Assembly (NCBI GenBank): GCA_026125285.1 | Contig: JAHCLO010000017.1 | Location: forward strand, 62,001-126,000 | Origin: Verrucomicrobiia bacterium | Lineage (GTDB): Bacteria > Verrucomicrobiota > Verrucomicrobiia > Limisphaerales > JADLHS01 | Length of the DNA stretch: 64,000 nucleotides | Direction: 5' to 3' | In this document: positions 9,154 to 17,300 of the stretch, one piece after another | Numbering within the stretch: position 1 is the stretch's first letter | How the letters are laid out: each line of letters opens with the position of its first letter | Translations under genes and position numbers: made by a program | Notes under the pieces: generated by a model | Database searches by the model: none | Seen by the model: only the letters and a program-made list of their open reading frames with translations | What the model was told of the DNA's origin: nothing

Positions 9154-9924
9154 ATGTTTCCATTTCCCCCGATGACCCGCTTCCACATCGCTTTGATTGT
9201 TACGGCCCTGCTAGGGGCGGCGTTGGTAGTGTCGGGTAATTCCATTTGGCTGGGGGCGGTGGCTGTCGGTTTGGTCATTCTCGTCGGACTGGGTGTGGCA
9301 ATCCCACACTTGAGTTTCTTCGGCCCTTACGTCTGCAAAGGCGACCATGCCCGGCGGTGCGTGGCGCTGACGTTCGATGACGGGCCGGACGCGAATTCGA
9401 CTCCAGCGCTGCTGGACCTGTTGCACGAGGAAAAGATCGAAGCGACGTTTTTCTGCATTGGCGCAAAGGTGGCGAGGGAACGAGAGTTGGCCGCGCGCAT
9501 GGCGCGGGAGGGTCACCTCCTTGGCAACCACACCTTTAGCCACAGTTATGCCACCAACTTCTTCTCGGTCGCCCGGTTGCAGGATGAACTGACGCGAACG
9601 CAGGCGGTGATACACGAGGCGGCGGGCGTGGTGGCCAGGCACTTTCGTCCGCCGGTCGGACTTTCCAATCCGCGCACCTTTCGCGCGGCGCGGGCGGTGG
9701 GGTTGCAGGTCATCGGCTGGTCGGTGCGCAGTCTGGACACCCGGATTCCTGAACCGGAAAGAATCGTGGCGCGGATCGTGCAAAGGCTCAAACCGGGCGC
9801 GATCATTCTGCTGCACGACGGCAACCTCCCTGCCGAGCGTTTGGTGGTGACGGTGAAACTCCTTCTCGCTAGCCTCCGCGCACGCGGCTACGAAGTCGTG
9901 CGTTTGGACCGGATGCTGTCATGA
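9154..9924 (+). CDS. Membrane-anchored polysaccharide deacetylase (NodB domain)
   Basis: I use ATG 9154; ATG 9172 (MTRFHIAL) is an equally good start. Two hydrophobic segments at the N-terminus anchor the protein. The NodB homology domain follows, with motif 1 TFDDGPD, the metal-binding motif 2 as HTFSHS, motif 3 FRPPVG, and the late motif IILLHDG. These metal-dependent enzymes remove acetyl groups from sugar polymers or peptidoglycan in the periplasm. In this operon it may modify a sugar anchor of the product. The stop overlaps the LolA-like gene by 4 bases (ATGA). A long in-frame extension back to 8902 overlaps the previous gene and is rejected. Confidence 0.82.
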   Translation: MFPFPPMTRFHIALIVTALLGAALVVSGNSIWLGAVAVGLVILVGLGVAIPHLSFFGPYVCKGDHARRCVALTFDDGPDANSTPALLDLLHEEKIEATFFCIGAKVARERELAARMAREGHLLGNHTFSHSYATNFFSVARLQDELTRTQAVIHEAAGVVARHFRPPVGLSNPRTFRAARAVGLQVIGWSVRSLDTRIPEPERIVARIVQRLKPGAIILLHDGNLPAERLVVTVKLLLASLRARGYEVVRLDRMLS

Positions 9925-10613
9925 AAAAATTCTGCACCTTGGGCGTGATGCTGTTTGGAAGTGTCGTCGGCTACGGCGCCGAGGCTTCGGCCCTGCAACC
10001 GGTGGCGGACCCGCAGCCCGTGCTGGAAGACCTGCAGCGCAAGATGTCCACACTGAAATCGGTGTACTTGGAATTTACGCAGGAGCGGCGGCTGCAATTG
10101 TTCACCGAACCATTGGCGAGCGAAGGCGTGATGTTGATTGATCAACCCGGCCAGATCCGTTGGGAAACGACCGCCCCGTATCAATCCATCCTGTTGGGCA
10201 ATCAGAAATCCGTCGCCCAATTCGAGCGCACTGGCAGCGAATGGAAAAAACTGAAGCTCGGTTTTCCGCAAATGCTCAAGCGGGTGATGGACCAGATGAC
10301 GTTGATGCACCAGGGCCGACTGGACGCTTTGACCGCGGACTTCACGCTTTCGGTGGCCACGGGGCAAGTCGCGGTGATCACCCTGATTCCCAAAGACGAC
10401 AAGGTGCGCGCGATGCTGGCGTCGCTGGAAGTGCGGATGTTGCCAGACTTCTCGGCAACGAGTGAGGTCGTGATGAATGAACCCGGCGGGGACTTGACGC
10501 GAATCGTCTTTCGCCGGGAGATGCGCAACGTGAAATATCCGCCGACCACCTTCGATCAAACCAAACCGTTGGACCTCGCCGCGGTTCGCGCGGTCGTGGA
10601 CTCCGCGCCCTAG
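9921..10613 (+). CDS. LolA-like outer-membrane lipoprotein carrier
   Basis: The 230-residue protein has a signal peptide cleaved near GYGAEASA. The body resembles the LolA half-barrel: LQRKMSTLKSVYLEFTQERR at the start, then a phrase on a Gln-Ile-Arg-Trp-Glu core (IDQPGQIRWETTAPYQS). LolA-like proteins ferry lipidated cargo across the periplasm. Aryl-polyene clusters encode a dedicated LolA relative thought to move the pigment lipid to the outer membrane, and the position here suits that. It is coupled to the deacetylase by an ATGA overlap. Confidence 0.8.
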   Translation: MKKFCTLGVMLFGSVVGYGAEASALQPVADPQPVLEDLQRKMSTLKSVYLEFTQERRLQLFTEPLASEGVMLIDQPGQIRWETTAPYQSILLGNQKSVAQFERTGSEWKKLKLGFPQMLKRVMDQMTLMHQGRLDALTADFTLSVATGQVAVITLIPKDDKVRAMLASLEVRMLPDFSATSEVVMNEPGGDLTRIVFRREMRNVKYPPTTFDQTKPLDLAAVRAVVDSAP

Positions 10614-10643
10614 CCTGGCCATGGCCATGATGACCTCCGCAAC

Positions 10644-11492
10644 ATGAACCGTTTGAGGCGCGCATTTCGCGGATGGTCTCCGGCGGTAGCGCAGATTTCC
10701 AATCTGCTGTATCGCCGACTTGCAGTCGGCCATCTGCGCCCGGTTTCGGAGATGCACCAGTCAAGGCGACGATCCGCAGAATGCAATTCTGCGATACCGC
10801 AGAGTCCAACTCTGCGCTACATGTCGGGCCATGCTCTGCTCGACATCGCCGACAAAGGATTGGTGATCCCCAATGCCCCGAGCTGCGTCTGCCCGCCGAC
10901 GTTGTGGTGGGGCTTGCTCCCAGTCCGAAAGCGGCAGAGGGCTGCCGTCCACGAAGCGGACGCGCGGTATGGGGGGGCCTGGCAGCGAGAGATTGCAGGC
11001 TTGCTTGCGTTGCTGTTGGGGCTGTCATTCGCCGCCGGTTGCGCGTCGCCACCACGAAGCCAGCCCCCCCACGGGCCGCACGATTTTCCCGCCGATGCCT
11101 TGGTGACGCAGCGCGGGGTGCTTACCGTGCGGGGACGCCAGTTTGCGCTGAACGGCTACCTCGCCTTGAGCGAGAAGGAAGGCAAGCGACTCATCGTGAC
11201 CCAGTCTTTCGGTCAGGTGCTCGCCGACGTGCTGCTGAAACCCGATGGCTCGGTCCACGTGATGCGCCCCAGCACCATCTTCCCGGAAGAATGGATCCGA
11301 AATTACGTGGCCGCCGATTTGCAGAGGCTTACCGGCGAAGCGCCGGAAGGGGACTGTCCGATTCGCCGGCTGAGTGCGACGCATTTTGTGATCGAGCGCC
11401 GCCAATACCGACTGGAACTGCATACCGTGGAAATCAAGCCCGGTCTGCAACCGGGAGAACTGTTTGACGCCTCCAGTGCCAAACAACCATGA
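10644..11492 (+). CDS. Cluster lipoprotein (DUF3261-like), start uncertain or frameshifted
   Basis: The open frame runs from an ATG at 10644, but its first ~110 residues translate a palindromic repeat and are very unlikely to be native. The credible protein begins near 10990, where a hydrophobic signal ends in the lipobox SFAAGC; about 155 mature residues follow (RGRQFALNGYLALSEKEG, ERRQYRLELHTVE). The only well-placed ATG (10969) is out of frame by one base: it is followed by a seven-G run (10971-10977), and one extra G would join it perfectly to the lipobox. The mature part resembles the small lipoproteins of aryl-polyene clusters. The stop overlaps the next start (ATGA). Confidence 0.6.
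   Translation: MNRLRRAFRGWSPAVAQISNLLYRRLAVGHLRPVSEMHQSRRRSAECNSAIPQSPTLRYMSGHALLDIADKGLVIPNAPSCVCPPTLWWGLLPVRKRQRAAVHEADARYGGAWQREIAGLLALLLGLSFAAGCASPPRSQPPHGPHDFPADALVTQRGVLTVRGRQFALNGYLALSEKEGKRLIVTQSFGQVLADVLLKPDGSVHVMRPSTIFPEEWIRNYVAADLQRLTGEAPEGDCPIRRLSATHFVIERRQYRLELHTVEIKPGLQPGELFDASSAKQP
10686..10820. repeat. Palindromic interspersed element made of four mini-hairpins
   Basis: Two inverted halves (10686-10730 and 10774-10820) both carry gtagcgcaga and gtatcgc blocks. Each half holds two perfect hairpins with 3-base loops: gcagatt-tcc-aatctgc (10691-10707), ccgact-tgc-agtcgg (10715-10729), gcagaat-gca-attctgc (10776-10792) and gcagagt-cca-actctgc (10799-10815). The stems differ in sequence but remain self-complementary, which points to selection on structure or a copying mechanism. 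The element lies inside the untenable N-terminal extension of the lipoprotein gene. Confidence 0.8.
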
Positions 11493-11869
11493 GCATGCGT
11501 GAATCCATCCTCGCGGCCCGCGTCAGCGATCCCCAACGCAACGCGGAAGGAGTAACTACGTTGGAGTTCCGTTTCCGCGGAGACGATCCCACATTCGCCG
11601 GGCATTTTCCGACACGCCCGGTCCTGCCCGGGGTGTTTCAACTCGAGCTCGTGCGCATTGCCGCCGAGCTTGTATTGAATTCTTCCCTGGCCGTCCGCGA
11701 GATCACGAAGGCGAAGTTCCTCCGACCCATCGCACCCAACGAACTCGTGCGCGTGGATTTGAGTCTGGTGGAAAGTGACGACATGATTCAGGCTCGTGCC
11801 AGCTTCGTCACCGGTGGCCGGCTGGCCGGTGAAGCGAGTCTGCGACTGTCCCGAAGTTCAAATCCATGA
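11489..11869 (+). CDS. FabZ/FabA-like hotdog dehydratase (ApeI-like)
   Basis: The 126-residue protein carries the FabZ signature FAGHFPTRPVLPGVFQLE, including the catalytic His of GHFP and the conserved PVLPG loop. The later ITKAKFLRPIAPNE matches the KxxFxRPVxPGD region of the family. It is predicted to dehydrate 3-hydroxyacyl-ACP intermediates and complements the other hotdog protein encoded at 4416. Start and stop overlap both neighbours by 4 bases. Confidence 0.85.
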   Translation: MSMRESILAARVSDPQRNAEGVTTLEFRFRGDDPTFAGHFPTRPVLPGVFQLELVRIAAELVLNSSLAVREITKAKFLRPIAPNELVRVDLSLVESDDMIQARASFVTGGRLAGEASLRLSRSSNP

Positions 11870-13524
11870 GTCGGCGAACAAAGAAAGTCCTGGTCGGCGC
11901 AGCGGTGCTGGCGCTGGGCGGATGGCTTCTGGGCACGGGCCTGATGCGAAGCTGGACCGCCAAGCCGCCGCCGCTGCCGACCGACGCTTCCATTCTGCAA
12001 CGGCAGCCACAAGCGCGCGACGGTCGGACGTGGTTGGGCGAATCCTGGATGACGCGTCGCGAGGGCTTGCTCGTGGTGCGGCTCAAGGGCAGCCCGTTCG
12101 AAATGGGTTACGCGTCCAGCGCGTTGATGCCCGAGCAAATGCACACGCTCGAGCGGGAGTTCCTCGCGATGATCCAAGGTTACGTCCCGCAGAAATGGAA
12201 ACTGCAACTGCTCAAGTCCTACGTGATCTACCGCAACCGCCGCTTGAGCCAATATGTGTCGGACGATTTCCGGTCGCAAATTCATGGCGTGGTGCTGGGT
12301 TGCCCGGATATCCATCCCGAGTTGGGCGATTATTACAACCGCATGCTCAATTACCACGCCGCGCACGACATCTCCTACATGATGATTGACAACCCTCTGG
12401 TTTCCGCGGCGGGCTGCACCTCGTTTGGCGCGTGGGGCGGCGCGACCGAGGGCGGACGGCTCATCACCGGACGGAACTTCGACTGGGAAGCCGCGGAGGT
12501 GTTCAGTCGCGACCGGGTCGTAATGTTGTGCGAACCCGAGGGCGGAATTCCCTTCATTTCCCTGGCCTGGGCCGGCATGGCAGGGGTGGTGTCGGGTATG
12601 AACCGCGCGGGCGTTTCCGTGACCATCAATGGCGCTCCCTCCAGCCTGCCGGCGGATACCGCCACCCCGGTCGCCGTCGTGGCGCGGGAGGTTTTGGAGA
12701 AGGCGGGCAATCTCGAAGAAGCCCTTCAACTGTTGCGCAACGCCAAGGTGTTTGTGTCGTCGCTCTGGCTGATTGGCAGCCGGGTGGATGGAAAGTTCGT
12801 CGTGGTGGAAAAGACGCCGACCACGATGAACGTGCGGCAGCCAGAGGGTGAAACCATTGTCTCGGCCAATCATTTTCAAACATCCGGTTTGGAGAACGAC
12901 GCGCGCAACCAGCGTTATCTCGAAGAAGCCACGTCCGCCTCGCGCTACGAGCGGATGACCGAATTGGTGCAAGGCGCGCGCGGCGCCATCAACTCCGAGC
13001 GCGCGACCGAATTCCTGCGCGACCGACGCCTGCCCGGCGGACGCTTTGCCGGCAACGGCCATCGCGCCACGATGAATGCTTTCATCGCCACCCATGCCAC
13101 GGTGATGGATTTGACCGGGGGAATTTTCTGGGCCGCGTCGCCGCCGAATCAACTCGGCAGGTTCATCGCGTTTGATGTCCATGACTTCGAACGCGAATTG
13201 CCGGAGCGAACGATAGGGGCTGACCCGGTGCTGGACTCCGGCGAACATCAGAGGACTCGCGACGCGCAGAAGCATCTGACCGAAGGCCACCGCGCGTTAA
13301 AGCTGGGCGAAGCCCAGTCGGCGCTGTCTCTGGCCGAGAAAGCCGAGGTGGCGAACCCGGGCTTTTATCAAAACGCCACGCTGCGAGGGCGCGCTTTGCT
13401 GCGACTAAACCGCGCTGATGAAGCCGCCACCGCATTTGAAGCCGCCCTGGCAGCCCGGCCGGCCTTCCGATCCGAACAAGTGGAATTGCAGCGTTGGTTG
13501 CAGCAAGCGCGCGAGGCAAAGTGA
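11866..13524 (+). CDS. C45-family autoproteolytic acyltransferase/hydrolase with C-terminal helical repeats
   Basis: An N-terminal hydrophobic segment (about residues 8-25) suggests a signal anchor. Cys184 in AAGCTSFGAWG is the candidate N-terminal nucleophile exposed by self-cleavage, and is followed by the family phrase GRNFDWE. The body matches the isopenicillin-N acyltransferase fold (C45), which forms or cleaves amide bonds. The last ~85 residues (HRALKLGEAQSALSLAEKAE onward) look like TPR helices. In this operon it may attach or release the finished acyl chain on an amine; this is inferred from position only. It overlaps the dehydratase stop by 4 bases. Confidence 0.75.
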   Translation: MSRRTKKVLVGAAVLALGGWLLGTGLMRSWTAKPPPLPTDASILQRQPQARDGRTWLGESWMTRREGLLVVRLKGSPFEMGYASSALMPEQMHTLEREFLAMIQGYVPQKWKLQLLKSYVIYRNRRLSQYVSDDFRSQIHGVVLGCPDIHPELGDYYNRMLNYHAAHDISYMMIDNPLVSAAGCTSFGAWGGATEGGRLITGRNFDWEAAEVFSRDRVVMLCEPEGGIPFISLAWAGMAGVVSGMNRAGVSVTINGAPSSLPADTATPVAVVAREVLEKAGNLEEALQLLRNAKVFVSSLWLIGSRVDGKFVVVEKTPTTMNVRQPEGETIVSANHFQTSGLENDARNQRYLEEATSASRYERMTELVQGARGAINSERATEFLRDRRLPGGRFAGNGHRATMNAFIATHATVMDLTGGIFWAASPPNQLGRFIAFDVHDFERELPERTIGADPVLDSGEHQRTRDAQKHLTEGHRALKLGEAQSALSLAEKAEVANPGFYQNATLRGRALLRLNRADEAATAFEAALAARPAFRSEQVELQRWLQQAREAK

Positions 13525-13602
13525 TGGAACGTTCAAGATGACCTGGCTGCAACGCAACTGCCTCCTTCAGCGAGACGAGGCACAGAGTCTGTTACGTGCC
13601 AA

Positions 13603-14310
13603 ATGAGCAGCGCACTGCCACCAAACGCCACACGCGGACGCATCCTTGCCCAATTCCTCCTGGGGATAGGCGCCTGGCTGTTTCTGGCCCTGCCCTATTT
13701 GCGGCGCACACGTGGATTGGATCGCTTGGACCCGCGTCAGCGCTATCTGTTCGTCTGCAATCACGTCAGCCTCCTCGACACCATTATGCTCGGCGCGCTG
13801 TGCTGGCGTTCGCGATGCTATCCGATTCTCGTGCTCGGCGACAAATCCGTCTGGCACGCCTCGTGGATCAAACGCTTTCTCAGCAGCCGCATCGGTTTTC
13901 TGCTCGAACGCGGCAAACTCAATCCCAGCCGCATCGAAGAATTGCAGGCGTTCGGCCGCGCGGGCCGGGAGTTTCATCTCGTGGTGTTTCCCGAAGGCAC
14001 GCGCGGGGATGGGGTTCACGTCGCCACCTGTCAGCCGGGAGTTTATCACATCGCGCAGGAAGCGCGGCTGCCGCTGGTGCCCGTGTTCTTTGCCAACATG
14101 CACAAGGTTTCCACCAAGCGCGGACGGTTTCATCCATTGGGCGGATTGCGTCAGGTGGAGGTTTATTTCGGTGAACCGATCGCGCCCGAGGCCTGGCTGA
14201 CATTGCCCCGACCGGAATTCACGGAGTTCGTGCGTCAAAGCATTCTGGCGGCAAGAGTATCAGAGTGCGGTGTTGACGCCGCTTCATCTGCCGATCGCCG
14301 GCAACTTTGA
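13603..14310 (+). CDS. PlsC-family 1-acylglycerol-3-phosphate acyltransferase
   Basis: The protein has an N-terminal membrane helix, then acyltransferase block I NHVSLLDT (about residues 53-60, H-x4-D) and block III FPEGTRGDG (about residue 130). Such enzymes move acyl chains to the sn-2 position of lysophosphatidic acid or related lipids. It is the last plus-strand gene of the operon, 78 bases after the C45 gene, and converges with the large fusion gene, which carries another PlsC-type domain. The C-terminal 20 or so residues are low-complexity and unlike the family. Confidence 0.83.
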   Translation: MSSALPPNATRGRILAQFLLGIGAWLFLALPYLRRTRGLDRLDPRQRYLFVCNHVSLLDTIMLGALCWRSRCYPILVLGDKSVWHASWIKRFLSSRIGFLLERGKLNPSRIEELQAFGRAGREFHLVVFPEGTRGDGVHVATCQPGVYHIAQEARLPLVPVFFANMHKVSTKRGRFHPLGGLRQVEVYFGEPIAPEAWLTLPRPEFTEFVRQSILAARVSECGVDAASSADRRQL

Positions 14311-14364
14311 ACTCACAGTCCATGCCATTGACGGTGAAGCGAGATAAATCCGGCGCTCCCGGAT

Positions 14365-17300
14365 TCAACCCACCCGCGCCACCAACAACACGTTTGAATC
14401 CCTTCCCGCTGTCGGCTCGATCTTCCACACGGTAAAACCCGCCCGCCGCAACATTGTTTCCAACTCTGCCAGAGAGAGAAAGTGCAGTCCCTCCCGGGTC
14501 CGGTTGTATCCAAGGCCCGTGGCCAATTGTTCCCACCGATGCACCCGCAGATGCGCAGAACTCTCCGCTCGCGCGCCGTCGCGCAAAACCAATCGCCCGC
14601 CTGGACGCAGGGCCTGCCGCGCCTTGTTCAAGATCAATTGTTGTTTCCCCGGCTCCCAATAATGCAAGACGTCCAGCAGTAAAACCGCGTCGCACGGAGG
14701 ATAATCGAGTTCGAGGATGTCGCCGCTGGCGAAACGAATTCGTGGGTGCTCCGCAGCGGTACGTTGGGCCACGCGGATTTTGTCCTCGTCATAGTCCAGG
14801 CCGAAAAATGTGCGCTGGTCCGTGTAACAGGCGAGCCAGTGCGTGGCCAGGCCATACCCGCAACCGAGATCAAGCACGAACCCCGAGCGCGGCACGACGC
14901 TGTCCAAACTGGCGAACACAGGATCGAGTCGCAGTTTCCACCACACGAATAGTTCCACGGTCTTGCGCTGGTAGCGGTAGAGCCGTGCGACTTTGCGGCG
15001 CATATTGCGCGGCGTGTTGATTTCGTCCAGTTGTTGTTGCAGCGCCTGGCGCACCACGGTTTCGCAGTGGCGCATCAGCGCCAAACTTCCCCGCGCATAA
15101 TCGAAGTTCCGCGGAGTAATGCGCGGATACGCGCGCACGGTGACGTGATACGGCTCGAACCAGTAGGCATCGCGCGGCATCGCGGTGTTGGTGTCGCACA
15201 GGATGAGGGGCAGAATCTCCTGCTTCAATTCGACCGCGAGTTCGAACGCGCCACGATGAAACCGTTGCAGGAATCCGTCGTGTGAACGCGTTCCCTCCGG
15301 ATAGAAATGTACGCACGCGCCCTCCGCCAGCCGTTCGCGACAGCGCTGCAGGGTGGTGTGCGGATCATTGGGCTCGACCATGACGTGACCGAGCACCTTG
15401 CAGCCAATGCCCAGCATCGGTTCGTCGAAGACGCGTTTCTTGGCCGTTTGGCGCACGTCCCCGGGCAGACTCACGATCAACATGACGTCCACGGCCGATT
15501 GGTGGTTACTGATGACGATGCACGGCGGCGAAAAGCTTTCTGCACTGATGTTTTGAAACTCCAATCGGCCAAACGGAAGTCCCTTGACCACCCCGCGCGC
15601 CAGCCAGCGCGTGGCGCGGCGCAAACGGTCAGCCGCGGTGCGCGGCGAAATCAGGTTCAGCAGGGGCCGCAATCCATAGTAGAGGAACAACTGGCTGCCG
15701 CCCAGATGGAGGAGCACCCACAACGTGCCAAGCGGATGCCACCAACGCGGCGCGCCGCGCGGCGGCGGCTTGAACAGCAGCAGGTCCATGCACAAGGGCG
15801 TCAGGATCACGGTCGCGAGAAAGGCAAACCCCATTCCCAGCAGCACCGTGACTCCCATCGAAAACAGCACCGGGTGATCCGCCAGCACCAGCACGCCGAA
15901 GCCGAAGATGGTCGTCAGCGCCGAGATCAACACCGAGGCACTGGTGACGGCGAGCCGTTGGGGGCGTCCGCGCCATTCGTCCAGCTTGCTCGACACCAGA
16001 AACACGCTGTAATCCTCGCCGATGCCGACGATGAAAATGACGAACACGCTGTTCATCAGATCAATCGGCACTCCCAGCCAGCCCATGGCGCCGAAGGTCC
16101 AGAGCAACCCGAACACCAGCGGGAGCAACGTCACCGCCACCAGTTCCACCGCCGCTAGCATGAGGTAAAGAATCACTGCCACCACCACGATGGCCCAGAA
16201 AGCGAATTGTCCCAGCCCCTGCTTTGCCAGTGTGGCGATGTGATCGGCAAAGTTCTGGCCGTCGAGTACGATCAGGTCCGGCAACGCCGCTCGCAGTTCA
16301 CCCACGTTGGCGCGGTCCTTGAGTTTGACCAGCGTGCTCACCGCGTTGTCGTCCGCGTCGAGTGCCGTCCGCTCGTGCAACACCTGTTCCAGCGGGGTAC
16401 CGCGAAAGGCCTCCAAGGTCAGCAGCGCCGGCTCGCCTTCAACGCATTGCCAGAACCTTGCGAACGCATCCGCGCGAAAACCGAGTTCGCCGCTGATCTG
16501 CTCCAGTGTCTGGCGCAAGGCCGCGCGGCGTTCCGGCGTCCAGAATGTGCGCCAACGCTGCAAGTTAGCCGTCTGCGTGGCCGGCGATGGACACACCGAC
16601 GCCAGCGAATACACGGCGGACACGTTGGGATCGCGGGCCAGAATCTCCGCGGCATGATCGTTCTTCGCCAGCGCCTCCTCGGGCGTCGCGCCCCGCGCCA
16701 CCACCAAGGTCGTGCCCAGCGCGCTGCCCCAGGTTTCGCTGATCAAGGCCTCGTCGCGGCGGGTGGATTCGGTGATGCCGTTCAGCTTGGCGATGTCGCC
16801 CTCGAAGCGCAGGCGTGGCACGCCAAATCCGGTCAGCACGGTCAATCCGACGATGCCCACCACCAGCCACCGGCGGTTGCGCCCTTGCCAGTGGAAGAAC
16901 TTCTCCAACCCGTGCGTCAGCCACAAAGGCGGCTGGCCACCGGTTCTGGCCTTGGCCAACGGCACGAGCAACGGCAGGATGAGCAACGCAAACACCACCG
17001 AGAACAACACGCCAATCGCGCCGAAAAATCCCAGTTGCTGATAGCCCAGCATCGGTGAACCCATCAGCACCAGGAACGCCGCGATGCTCGTCAACCCGCC
17101 CAGACTCACCGGAAACACCAGGCGGCTGAGATGCCGCCCCATCGAAGCGTGGTCCGTGCCCGCCGCATCATCCAGGTGATACATGACGTGGATCGCGTAA
17201 TCCACCGTGATGCCGATGGCGATGCTGGCAAAGCCCGTGGCAATGGCCGAGAGATGCCCCTGCCAGAGCGCCAGCACCACCCCCGCCATGAGGGTGCCGA

